Shown here: piece by piece, positions 1 to 7,677 of the stretch
How positions within the stretch are numbered: the first letter of the stretch is position 1
Layout: the number at the start of each line of letters is the position of its first letter
Origin: an uncultured Eubacterium sp.
GTDB taxonomy: Bacteria > Bacillota > Clostridia > Lachnospirales > Lachnospiraceae
DNA length: 18,898 nt
Assembly: GCA_910586445.1 (NCBI GenBank)
Contig: CAJUHV010000077.1
Coordinates: 1-18,898, forward strand
Direction of reading: 5' to 3'
Notes under the pieces: generated by a model
The model's database searches: none
Told to the model about the DNA's origin: nothing
Seen by the model: the letters and a program-made list of their open reading frames with translations, nothing else
Position numbers and translations under genes: made by a program

Positions 1-5
1 TGTAA

Positions 6-911
6 CAAAAAGAATCCCGTATTCATGCGGGTTCGGGCGTTTCGCAAACGCCTATTATAGACGGCACTTGGAAAGGAGAGAAGCTTTATCAGTTATATCA
101 AAAGGCGTACACACCGTGGGAGTGGCAGGCGGAATTAAAGGAAGAAGCAGAACGCATTGGAATTGATTTTTTTTCGACGCCGTTTGATCGGACTGCTGTT
201 GACTTTCTGGAAGAAATCGGCGTGGAGTTTTATAAAATCGCGTCGTTTGAGCTGACAGACCTTCCCCTACTGAAATATACGGCATCAAAAGGAAAGCCGA
301 TGATCGTGTCAACAGGCATGGGAACCTTGTCAGAGATTGAAGAAGCAGTAAATACAATCAGGGCAGCCGGCAGTCATCAGCTGGCACTTTTAAGATGTGC
401 AAGTGCATATCCGGCAGTTACAGATGAGATGAACCTGAGGACTATGCAGCATATGGCAGACACATTTGATGTGCCTGTAGGGCTGTCTGATCATTCTATG
501 GGTACGGCCGGGGCGGCTGCAGCAGTGGCATTAGGGGCGAGAATTATAGAAAAGCATTTCTGCATTGACAGGGCGGTTCAGAGTCCCGATGCTTCTTTTT
601 CTATGAATCCTGCTGAATTTCGAAAGATGGCAGATGATGTCAGGCAGGCAGAAAAAGCTGTCGGCAGAGTGGCATATGGCATCTTGGAACAGGAGAAAAG
701 TAATCAGGATTTCCGCAGGTCGATATTTTGTGTGAAGGATATCAGGCAGGGAGAGAAAATAACTGAAGAGAATATCCGGGTGATCAGGCCGGGATATGGG
801 ATAAAGCCGAAATACTTTGACGCAGTTCTTGGGAAAAGGGCACTTGCTGATATAAAAAGGGGAACACCGCTGTCATTTGATCTGATTGGGAATATGCAAA
901 AGGATAGATAA
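6..911 (+). CDS. pseI: Pseudaminic acid synthase, 5'-incomplete
   Basis: PseI condenses 2,4-diacetamido-2,4,6-trideoxy-L-altrose with phosphoenolpyruvate to give pseudaminic acid in the cytoplasm. The visible part covers most of the NeuB-type TIM barrel and the C-terminal SAF (antifreeze-like) domain. Motifs seen: YTPWEW, FFSTPFD, KIASFE (PseI-like; sialate synthases usually have a Gly at this place), STGMG, GLSDHSMG, EKHF, then FRRSIF, IRPGYG and GKRALADI in the SAF part. The protein homology should begin about 70 residues further upstream, but an in-frame TAA lies at 3-5. The first in-frame ATG (222) would remove essential barrel strands, so it is not the true start. Either the gene is frameshifted at the A5 run (7-11) or the edge is misread. 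It ends one base before the next gene's ATG, so the two are translationally close. Identity is confident; the 5' structure is not. Confidence 0.88.
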   Translation, partial: QKESRIHAGSGVSQTPIIDGTWKGEKLYQLYQKAYTPWEWQAELKEEAERIGIDFFSTPFDRTAVDFLEEIGVEFYKIASFELTDLPLLKYTASKGKPMIVSTGMGTLSEIEEAVNTIRAAGSHQLALLRCASAYPAVTDEMNLRTMQHMADTFDVPVGLSDHSMGTAGAAAAVALGARIIEKHFCIDRAVQSPDASFSMNPAEFRKMADDVRQAEKAVGRVAYGILEQEKSNQDFRRSIFCVKDIRQGEKITEENIRVIRPGYGIKPKYFDAVLGKRALADIKRGTPLSFDLIGNMQKDR

Positions 912-912
912 G

Positions 913-1599
913 ATGAAAATATTGATTGCTACAATTAAACAGTGGAATATTGATCATGCAGTAAAAATGGCAGAGCAGTATAAAGACATGCATGACATAA
1001 AAATTGTCAGCCAGAAGCAGCAGCTGTCAATAGATATGTTAGAGCAGTTTAGGCCTGACATGATTTTTTTTCCGCATTGGTCATATAAGATCCCGGCAGA
1101 TATTTATGAAAATTATTTATGTGTTGTATTCCATATGACGGACCTGCCGTTTGGAAGGGGAGGCAGCCCGCTGCAGAATCTGATTGTCAGGGGAATTTAT
1201 AATACAAAAATATCGGCAGTCAGGGTAACAGAGGAAATAGATGCCGGTCCTATATATATGAAAAAACCTTTTTTGCTGGAGGGAAGTGCCCAGGAAATTT
1301 ACTGCGGCATATCTGAAGTGATATTTAATGATATGATTCCTGCTTTTTTGGAAGGAGGGCTGACTACAGTACAGCAGGAGGGAGAGGCTGTTTATTTTAA
1401 GAGGAGGACGCCGGAACAGAGCAGAATTCCAGAGGGGCTGTCCCAGCAGCAGATCTATGATTATATACGGATGATGGATGCGCAGGGTTATCCAAGAGCT
1501 TATATTGACATGGGCAGATGCAGGATGATGTTTTACCACGCACATATGGAAAATGGAATGCTGCGGGCAGAGGTGGAGATTAAGGAGGAGCCTTTATGA
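913..1599 (+). CDS. Formyltransferase-fold protein, probable sugar N-formyltransferase
   Basis: A 228-residue protein with the N-terminal fold of methionyl-tRNA/10-formyltetrahydrofolate formyltransferases (Formyl_trans_N). Evidence is the cofactor-loop signature FHMTDLPFGRGGSPLQN at about residues 73-89 and the later EEIDAGPIY block (106-115), whose Asp110 matches the catalytic Asp of the family. The His of the N-x-H-x-D triad is His74, but the usual Asn two residues before it is Val72. It lacks the C-terminal tRNA-binding domain, so it is not Fmt. The ATG at 913 was chosen because it follows the pseI stop by one base; an earlier in-frame ATG at 886 lies inside pseI. Its end overlaps the deacetylase gene by ATGA. 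In this context it probably transfers a formyl group to an amino sugar of the Pse pathway; substrate is inferred. Confidence 0.75.
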   Translation: MKILIATIKQWNIDHAVKMAEQYKDMHDIKIVSQKQQLSIDMLEQFRPDMIFFPHWSYKIPADIYENYLCVVFHMTDLPFGRGGSPLQNLIVRGIYNTKISAVRVTEEIDAGPIYMKKPFLLEGSAQEIYCGISEVIFNDMIPAFLEGGLTTVQQEGEAVYFKRRTPEQSRIPEGLSQQQIYDYIRMMDAQGYPRAYIDMGRCRMMFYHAHMENGMLRAEVEIKEEPL

Positions 1600-2276
1600 G
1601 TATGATTTTGGTAGTTGCAGCTCATCCAGATGATGAAGTGCTTGGAGCCGGCGGAACTGTCGCAAGACGCGTGTCTGAAGGAGATACGGCATATGCACTG
1701 GTTCTTGGAGAAGGGCAGACGTCGCGCTGGGACAGCCGCAGCCAGGCAGAAAGAAGTGCAGTGGACAGTCTTCATAATGACAGTATTTCTGCATCAAAAA
1801 TTTTAGGCTATAAGGATATTTATTTTGGAGAATTTCCTGACAACCGGTTTGACTCGGCAGATTTGTTAGATATCGTGAAATCTGTGGAGAATTTCTTGGA
1901 AAAATTAAGGCCGGATATTATATATACGCATTTTGGAGGCGACCTAAATGTTGACCATCAGGTTACAAACCAGGCGGTCTTAACAGCAGCCAGACCGCAG
2001 GGGGATTATTCAGTAAGAGAGATCTATGCATTTGAAACTGTTTCATCCACAGAATGGAATTTTGGCAGCAGAAAAGTATTCTGTCCGAATGTGTTTGTAA
2101 ATATTGAAGGGTATTTTCAGAAAAAATGTGATGCTATGAGTAAATATACATCAGAACTGCGTATGTTTCCACATCCGCGTTCGCTGCAGATGCTGGAAAT
2201 TACTGCACGAAAGTGGGGCGGAGCCGTGGGAAGGCAGTATGCAGAGGCTTTCGAGCTGCTCCGCAGGGTTGACTGA
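1596..2276 (+). CDS. PIG-L/LmbE-family N-acetyl-sugar deacetylase
   Basis: This 226-residue protein carries the zinc signature of the PIG-L (LmbE-like) family: AHPDDE at residues 9-14 (His10, Asp13) and VDHQ at 119-122 (His121) as third ligand; Asp12 is the expected general base. Family members remove the N-acetyl group from GlcNAc-type substrates such as GlcNAc-PI, mycothiol and bacillithiol precursors, or antibiotic intermediates. The start overlaps the formyltransferase stop by four bases (ATGA), which implies translational coupling and matched amounts of the two proteins. Lying between a formyltransferase and a PseH-like acetyltransferase in a Pse operon, it probably deacetylates a Pse precursor or product. 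That target is inference; no signal peptide is visible, so it should act in the cytoplasm. Confidence 0.82.
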   Translation: MSMILVVAAHPDDEVLGAGGTVARRVSEGDTAYALVLGEGQTSRWDSRSQAERSAVDSLHNDSISASKILGYKDIYFGEFPDNRFDSADLLDIVKSVENFLEKLRPDIIYTHFGGDLNVDHQVTNQAVLTAARPQGDYSVREIYAFETVSSTEWNFGSRKVFCPNVFVNIEGYFQKKCDAMSKYTSELRMFPHPRSLQMLEITARKWGGAVGRQYAEAFELLRRVD

Positions 2277-2300
2277 ACATATAGATGAAGAGGCACGGCT

Positions 2301-2741
2301 ATGGAATCAAGAATATTAAGGCCCGCATTGGAACGGGATATCGATACTTTATTTAGATGGGCAAATGAAAAGTCAGTGAGGGAGCATGCATTTTCAACTG
2401 AATATATAAGCTATGAAGATCATAAAAAATGGTTTGAAAATATTATAAAGAGGGATGATGCCATGCAGTATATTTATATGCAGGGCAGCAGACCCGTTGG
2501 ACAGGCACGGGTTAATGTGGCAGGAGAAGAAGCGGAGATTGATTACAGCATTGATGCCAGATATAGAAATCAGGGACATGGAAAGCATATGCTTGACCTG
2601 CTGCGGGAGCAGGTCAGGCATGATTATCCGAAAGTGAGGCGGCTGACTGCAAAAGTAAAGCCGGATAATCCGGCATCACATAAAGTCTTTTTAGATACAG
2701 GTTATAGAAACATATACAGCCTGTATGCAATAGATATTTAG
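2301..2741 (+). CDS. GNAT N-acetyltransferase, PseH-like
   Basis: A single GNAT domain of 146 residues. The start LRPALERDIDTLFRWANE resembles PseH and the GNAT module that in some genomes is joined to PseG. The acetyl-CoA loop (motif A) is RNQGHG at residues 89-94, followed by the NPASHKVFLDTGY block (123-135) typical of motif B. PseH acetylates the 4-amino group of UDP-4-amino-4,6-dideoxy-L-AltNAc. The gene starts 24 bases after the deacetylase stop behind an AGAGG-type ribosome site. PseH is the best guess from context, but GNATs are versatile and the substrate is not shown by sequence. A 77-base A+T-rich gap separates it from fnlA, with no terminator-like hairpin seen. Confidence 0.78.
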   Translation: MESRILRPALERDIDTLFRWANEKSVREHAFSTEYISYEDHKKWFENIIKRDDAMQYIYMQGSRPVGQARVNVAGEEAEIDYSIDARYRNQGHGKHMLDLLREQVRHDYPKVRRLTAKVKPDNPASHKVFLDTGYRNIYSLYAIDI

Positions 2742-2818
2742 GATGTATAAGGATGAAAGACATATTTATTATATTTATCAAAATAATTTATTGGAAGGAA
2801 TAAGACGGGGAGGAAATT

Positions 2819-3892
2819 ATGCAGGCACCGCATTTTTTTAAGGACAAGACACTGATGATCACAGGCGGCACAGGTTCGTTCGGGTCAACCGTGCTGAAAC
2901 ATTTTCTGGACTCTGACCTTGCCGAGATCCGTATTTTTTCAAGGGATGAGAAAAAGCAGGACGATATGCGCCACAGCCTGCAGGCTGCGCACCCTTCCCT
3001 TGCACGCAAGGTAAAGTTTTATATCGGGGATGTGCGCAGCATGCGTTCTGTCCGGGATGCGGTGCAGGGCGTGGATTATATTTTTCATGCGGCGGCATTA
3101 AAGCAGGTGCCGTCCTGCGAATTTTTCCCGATGGAGGCTGTGCGCACGAATGTGGAGGGCACGGACAACGTGCTGCATGCAGCCGTGGAGGCAGGGGTAT
3201 CAAAAATCGTATGCCTGTCCACGGACAAGGCGGCTTATCCGATCAATGCGATGGGCATTTCAAAGGCGATGATGGAAAAGGTTATCGGTGCAAATGCAAG
3301 GACTGCGGCAGGCAGGACAACGATCTGCTGTACAAGATATGGGAATGTCATGTGCAGCAGGGGATCTGTCATACCGCTGTTTATCAGCCAGATCAGGGCC
3401 GGCAGTCCGGTGACGATTACCAATCCGGATATGACGCGCTTTTTGATGAATCTGGATGAGGCGGTTGCACTGGTCATGTTTGCATTTGAGCATGGCGAGC
3501 CTGGAGATTTATTTGTACAGAAATCGGACGCAAGCACGATCGGGGACCTTGCAAAGGCCGTTCAGCAGCTGTTTGGGGATACAGGGACGAAAATAATCGG
3601 AACAAGGCATGGCGAGAAATTATATGAGACACTTATGACAAATGAAGAATGTGCCAGAAGTATCGACTTAGGGCAGTATTACCGTGTGCTGCCGGATGGG
3701 CGGGACTTAAATTATGACAAGTTTTTTGCAGAGGGGCAGGTGCGTGCGGCGGCAGATGAGGCATATACATCGCATAATACGAACAGGCTGGATGCCGGAG
3801 CGGCGGTACATAAGATCCTGACAGCAGATTATGTAAAAAAGGCATTGGAAGATTTAAAAAACCAGCAGAAGAGGGAAACAATACTGGATTGA
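2819..3892 (+). CDS. fnlA: UDP-GlcNAc 4,6-dehydratase/5-epimerase (FnlA/CapE/WbjB)
   Basis: First enzyme of UDP-N-acetyl-L-fucosamine synthesis: it converts UDP-GlcNAc to UDP-2-acetamido-2,6-dideoxy-L-arabino-hexos-4-ulose. The 357-residue extended SDR has the NAD-binding GGTGSFG at 16-22, CLSTDK near 132-137 and MGISK at 145-149. The Met (145) in place of the usual SDR Tyr is a known mark of the FnlA/CapE group and separates it from PseB/FlaA1, which keep Tyr. Other family blocks seen are HAAALKQVPSCEF, CTRYGNVM, SRGSVIPLF and GTRHGEKLYE. A GGGGAGG ribosome site sits 5 bases before the ATG. Ten bases separate it from fnlB. The family also oligomerises and is cytosolic. Function is confident because fnlB and fnlC follow in order. 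Confidence 0.93.
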   Translation: MQAPHFFKDKTLMITGGTGSFGSTVLKHFLDSDLAEIRIFSRDEKKQDDMRHSLQAAHPSLARKVKFYIGDVRSMRSVRDAVQGVDYIFHAAALKQVPSCEFFPMEAVRTNVEGTDNVLHAAVEAGVSKIVCLSTDKAAYPINAMGISKAMMEKVIGANARTAAGRTTICCTRYGNVMCSRGSVIPLFISQIRAGSPVTITNPDMTRFLMNLDEAVALVMFAFEHGEPGDLFVQKSDASTIGDLAKAVQQLFGDTGTKIIGTRHGEKLYETLMTNEECARSIDLGQYYRVLPDGRDLNYDKFFAEGQVRAAADEAYTSHNTNRLDAGAAVHKILTADYVKKALEDLKNQQKRETILD

Positions 3893-3902
3893 GGTTGAAT
3901 AT

Positions 3903-5135
3903 ATGAAAATACTGATCACTGGCGCAAAAGGATTTGTAGGCAGAAATCTGGCAGTTTCATTGGAGTGCATCCAGAACGGCAAAGACAGGTCACATATGCT
4001 GTGCGGGCTAGCGGATCCATCCGGCTTGGAAATCGTCCGTTATGACAAGGATTCTACGGATGAGGTACTTGACAATGCCTGCAGGGACTGTATGTTTGTA
4101 TTCCACCTTGCAGGGGTCAACCGTCCAAAGGAAATATCCAGCTATATGAAGGAAAACTTCGGCTTTACAGATATTTTAATCCAAAAATTACGAAAACATA
4201 AAAATACATGTCCGGTGATGATCGCCTCATCGATACAGGCATCGCTTACAGGGCGCTATCAGGATTCAGAATATGGAAAGTCAAAACTGGCAGGTGAAAA
4301 TCTGCTGTTTTCTTATGGGCAGGAGACAGGGGCAAGGGTGTTGGTATACCGTTTTCCAAATTTATTCGGCAAGTGGTGCAGGCCTGACTACAATTCGGTG
4401 GTAGCAACGTTCTGCAGCAATACGGCAAATGACCTGCCGCTGCGGATTGACAACCGCGATACGCAGCTGGAGCTGCTTTATATTGATGATCTGGTCACTG
4501 AAATGATAGGGGCATTAAATGGAAACGAACACAGATGCGAATATGAGGGGCTTGTGCCGAAGGCTGCTCAGGGCGGGCGGTTCTGCTATGTGCCGAAGAC
4601 ATACAGGAAGACACTCGGTGAGATCGCGGATTTGCTGGAAATATTTAAAAAGCAGCCGCAGACAATCATGATGCCGGAAATGCCCCGTGATTCTTTTGAA
4701 AAAAAACTCTATGCAACATATCTTTCCTACCTGCCGCCTTGTAAAATAAAATTTCCTCTGAAAATGAATCTGGATGAGCGGGGAAGTTTTACGGAGCTGC
4801 TGCGTACATCCTGCTGCGGGCAGTTTTCTGTCAATATCAGCAGGCCGGGAGCTGTTAAGGGGCAGCACTGGCACCACACAAAATGGGAATTCTTTATGGT
4901 CGTATCCGGCCATGGGCTGATCAGGGAGCGGCAGGTCGGCGTGGATGAGCAGGGAAAACCATACCCAGTGCTTGAATTCGAGGTATCTGGTGAGCGGATT
5001 GAGGCAGTCCATATGCTGCCGGGATATGTGCACAGCATCCATAACCTGTCGGATACAGAAGACCTGGTTACTCTGATGTGGGCAAATGAGCCGTTTGACC
5101 GCATGCGGGCGGATACTTATTCGGAGCCTGTCTGA
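3903..5135 (+). CDS. fnlB: UDP-2-acetamido-2,6-dideoxy-hexulose reductase (FnlB/CapF/WbjC)
   Basis: A bifunctional protein of 410 residues: an N-terminal short-chain reductase (GAKGFVG at 7-13, FHLAGVNRP near 67-75, Y124GKSK128) and a C-terminal cupin domain (about 290-398). The cupin carries the metal-site motif GQHWHHTKWEF (320-330) and further histidines at 377 and 380. In the CapF family the cupin part does the zinc-dependent C-3 epimerisation and the SDR part uses NADPH to reduce C-4, giving UDP-2-acetamido-2,6-dideoxy-L-talose. It is about 40 residues longer than S. aureus CapF as I recall it; the extra length seems to lie in insertions around residues 20-40 and 205-240. It starts at an ATG behind GAGG that overlaps the fnlA stop. 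Its stop codon falls in a short inverted repeat. Confidence 0.92.
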   Translation: MKILITGAKGFVGRNLAVSLECIQNGKDRSHMLCGLADPSGLEIVRYDKDSTDEVLDNACRDCMFVFHLAGVNRPKEISSYMKENFGFTDILIQKLRKHKNTCPVMIASSIQASLTGRYQDSEYGKSKLAGENLLFSYGQETGARVLVYRFPNLFGKWCRPDYNSVVATFCSNTANDLPLRIDNRDTQLELLYIDDLVTEMIGALNGNEHRCEYEGLVPKAAQGGRFCYVPKTYRKTLGEIADLLEIFKKQPQTIMMPEMPRDSFEKKLYATYLSYLPPCKIKFPLKMNLDERGSFTELLRTSCCGQFSVNISRPGAVKGQHWHHTKWEFFMVVSGHGLIRERQVGVDEQGKPYPVLEFEVSGERIEAVHMLPGYVHSIHNLSDTEDLVTLMWANEPFDRMRADTYSEPV

Positions 5136-5164
5136 CAGGGAAACGGCAGACCTCTGCCGCTGTC
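5134..5164 (+). repeat. Nested hairpin between fnlB and fnlC
   Basis: GACAG (5134-5138) pairs with CTGTC (5160-5164), and inside it CGGCAG (5144-5149) pairs with CTGCCG (5154-5159) around ACCT. The upstream CCTG (5127-5130) can pair with CAGG (5136-5139) instead, so two folds compete over the fnlB stop codon. No T run follows, so it is not an intrinsic terminator. It may modulate coupling or mRNA processing; function is not shown. Confidence 0.55.
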
Positions 5165-5206
5165 TGGATGGGGCATCAAAATTCTGTTATGCTGAGGGAA
5201 ATACGA

Positions 5207-6412
5207 ATGGAAAAATGTAACTGTGATATGAGTTTTAAAAATAACGGAAAACTAAAACTGCTCATTATCGTCGGTACAAGGCCGGAAATCATCCGGCTTT
5301 CGGCAGTCATACCCAAATGCCGTGCATATTTTGACACAATACTGGCGCATACAGGACAGAACTATGACTACAACCTGAACGGAATTTTTTTCCGGGATCT
5401 GGGGTTGGATGATCCAGAAGTATACATGAGTGCAGCAGGGGCAGACTTGGGAGAGACAATAGGAAATATTATCAGCAGTTCCTATAAGCTGATGAGGCAG
5501 CTGCAGCCGGATGCGCTGTTAGTCTTGGGCGATACAAACAGCTGCCTGTCAGCCGTCGCCGCAAAGCGGCTGCATATCCCTGTTTTTCATATGGAGGCGG
5601 GAAACCGCTGCAAGGATGAGTGTCTGCCGGAGGAAACAAACCGGCGTATTGTGGATATCATATCGGATGTCAACATGGCATATTCCGAGCATGCCAGAAG
5701 GTATCTGGCAGAGTGCGGTGTTCCAAAAGAACGGACGTTTGTGACCGGATCACCGATGGCGGAGGTGCTGGACCGGAATATAGGGCAGATTTTAGAGTCT
5801 GATATTTTACAGAGGCTGGGGCTTGCATCCAGAAATTATATCCTGCTGTCTGCCCACCGTGAGGAAAATGTGGACACGGATAAAAATTTCCGTACGCTGT
5901 TCCATGCTGTCAACATGCTAGCTGAAAAATACGACATGCCGGTGCTGTATTCCTGCCACCCGAGGAGCGCAAAAAGACTGGATGAGACAGGGTTTGAGCT
6001 TGACAGGCGCATAATCCGGCATGAGCCGCTGGGGTTTTTTGACTACAACTGCCTCCAGATCAATGCCTTTGCGGTAGTGTCCGACTCGGGGACGCTGCCG
6101 GAGGAAAGCAGTTTCTTTGCCTCGGCTGGGCACCCGTTCCCAGCAGTGTGCATACGCACTTCAACAGAGAGGCCGGAGGCGCTGGACAGGGCGTGTTTTG
6201 TGTTAGCGGGGATCAGCGGGGAATCGCTTCTGCAGGCAGTGGAGCTGGCGGCGGGGCTGTGGGCAGATGGATGCCACGGTGTACAGGTGCCGGATTATGC
6301 GGACAGGGACGTGTCCACAAAGGTCGTGAAGATCATACAGTCTTATACAGGGATCGTAGACCAGTTTGTATGGAGAAAGGAAGTTTACAAACGCGATCTG
6401 GTACGGCTGTAA
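5207..6412 (+). CDS. fnlC: Non-hydrolysing UDP-sugar 2-epimerase (FnlC/CapG/WbjD), UDP-L-FucNAc forming
   Basis: Third step of the pathway: C-2 epimerisation of UDP-2-acetamido-2,6-dideoxy-L-talose to UDP-N-acetyl-L-fucosamine. The 401-residue protein shows the family blocks in order: GTRPEIIR (23-30), HTGQNYD (48-54), VLGDTNS (106-112), FHMEAGNRC (127-135), PEETNRR (141-147), LSAHREENVD (214-223), CHPRS (250-254), SDSGTLPEESS (292-302) and the late RTSTERPEA. The start at 5207 is preferred because GAGGGA (5194-5199) lies at good distance; ATGs at 5168 and 5189 are in frame but poorly supplied. The same fold is used by MnaA/WecB, but position after fnlA-fnlB assigns it to the FucNAc route. 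It acts in the cytoplasm. Confidence 0.9.
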   Translation: MEKCNCDMSFKNNGKLKLLIIVGTRPEIIRLSAVIPKCRAYFDTILAHTGQNYDYNLNGIFFRDLGLDDPEVYMSAAGADLGETIGNIISSSYKLMRQLQPDALLVLGDTNSCLSAVAAKRLHIPVFHMEAGNRCKDECLPEETNRRIVDIISDVNMAYSEHARRYLAECGVPKERTFVTGSPMAEVLDRNIGQILESDILQRLGLASRNYILLSAHREENVDTDKNFRTLFHAVNMLAEKYDMPVLYSCHPRSAKRLDETGFELDRRIIRHEPLGFFDYNCLQINAFAVVSDSGTLPEESSFFASAGHPFPAVCIRTSTERPEALDRACFVLAGISGESLLQAVELAAGLWADGCHGVQVPDYADRDVSTKVVKIIQSYTGIVDQFVWRKEVYKRDLVRL

Positions 6413-6482
6413 AAAGGTGTGGATTTGTAAAATGAGGATCTGCAGCCGGGAGCATGCCGTGCGGGAAAAGGAGGAAAATGAA

Positions 6483-7658
6483 ATGACAGGCAGGCCGTTA
6501 ATATCCGTAATTATGCCGGTGTACAATAATGAGAAATATTTTCCGTCTGCGGTGCAGAGCGTACTGGAACAGGAGTTTAAGGACATCGAGCTGGTTGTCG
6601 TGGACGACGGCTCGACCGACGGGACATCGCGGCTGGCGGATGACCTGGCCGCATCAGACCCGCGCATAAAGGTCAGGCATCAGGAAAACCAGTGGATCTT
6701 TGCCAGCTTTAATAATGGGATACAGATGACATCCGGCGAATACATTTACATACTGAACTCCGATGACCGGCTGCGGGACGGCGCGCTTTCCATGATGTAT
6801 GAGGGCGTAAGGAAATACCATCCCGACATCATATGGACAAAGGTGCTGCCACATGCATGCGACAGCAGCCAGAGGATTGTAAATTATGACCTCTACCATT
6901 ATGACCGGCTGGTGACGGAGGACGGGGTCTACCCGGATATGGAATCCGTCAGGAAAAACTGGCTGTATTTTTATGAGTCAAAGCTGGCCTTCAATCAGGC
7001 AAACCTGTACCGGAGGGAGAAGGTCAGAGGGCACGCATTTCGGAATGATGTCTATGCGGCAGACCAGTTTTTTAATATAGACATTGCACCGGAGATTTCA
7101 TCTGCGCTTGTCCTTAAAGAACCGATTTATGATCATTTTCTGTACGGTGTGGAGGGCATGAACGCGTCGGCAGGGAAGTATTACGGCTACGAACATAAGA
7201 TGTTCCATGAACTGTACGTCGCCTATGTGCGGCTGTTCCGGTCATGGCAGCTGTATGATGAGAGGGCAGCACAGGCATTTGCCTCTGCGAGGCTGAACAA
7301 CCTGTCCAACGAAATGCGCGGAGTTGGTGCAGGCAGCGGACTTACATGCGAGGAAAAGCTGGAAAAGGTCTTTAAAGAAATGGCGGATGATGTCATTTAT
7401 CAGTGTGCTGAGACCTCCGGCAGGGTGGAGGAGCTGAACAGCCGGATATTGTCAGGATGCAGGGAGATCATCAGCAGGGAGGGCGCAGATCTGTGCGGCA
7501 GCTACCGGTTTGTCTATGATTACCTGGAGGCTGTCCTGCGGTACGAAAAGACACCGGAGGATTTGGAGAAGATCAGGCAGGCGGTTTATCATGAAAAAAA
7601 TCCACACCATATCGGACAGGTGTTTTATGAGAGACTGGCGGCAGGATGTGTATTTTAG
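6483..7658 (+). CDS. GT2-family (GT-A fold) glycosyltransferase
   Basis: The protein has 391 residues. The first hundred form a GT-A domain: PLISVIMPVYNN (5-16), VVVDDGSTDGT (38-48) and the metal-binding NSDD (92-95) standing for the DxD. After it comes a long, less conserved C-terminal part rich in Tyr, Trp and Glu with no visible membrane segments. Such enzymes add one sugar from a nucleotide donor to a growing glycan; UDP-L-FucNAc made by the three genes before it, or CMP-Pse, are the likely donors. The ATG at 6483 is chosen because AAAGGAGG (6467-6474) stands 8 bases before it; an in-frame ATG at 6432 has no comparable site. The stop is 19 bases before pseG. Acceptor and linkage cannot be read from sequence. 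Confidence 0.85.
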   Translation: MTGRPLISVIMPVYNNEKYFPSAVQSVLEQEFKDIELVVVDDGSTDGTSRLADDLAASDPRIKVRHQENQWIFASFNNGIQMTSGEYIYILNSDDRLRDGALSMMYEGVRKYHPDIIWTKVLPHACDSSQRIVNYDLYHYDRLVTEDGVYPDMESVRKNWLYFYESKLAFNQANLYRREKVRGHAFRNDVYAADQFFNIDIAPEISSALVLKEPIYDHFLYGVEGMNASAGKYYGYEHKMFHELYVAYVRLFRSWQLYDERAAQAFASARLNNLSNEMRGVGAGSGLTCEEKLEKVFKEMADDVIYQCAETSGRVEELNSRILSGCREIISREGADLCGSYRFVYDYLEAVLRYEKTPEDLEKIRQAVYHEKNPHHIGQVFYERLAAGCVF

Positions 7659-7677
7659 CAGCAGGCAGGTGTTTAGA

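Noticed and set aside
6..911. Assignment as sialic acid (NeuB) or legionaminic acid synthase
   Set aside because: KIASFE, YTPWEW and SDHSMG are PseI-like, and a PseG-like hydrolase is in the same operon.
2819..3892. Assignment as PseB (Pse dehydratase) because of the Pse context
   Set aside because: MGISK instead of a Tyr-containing motif and the immediate fnlB-fnlC neighbours place it in the FnlA/CapE group.
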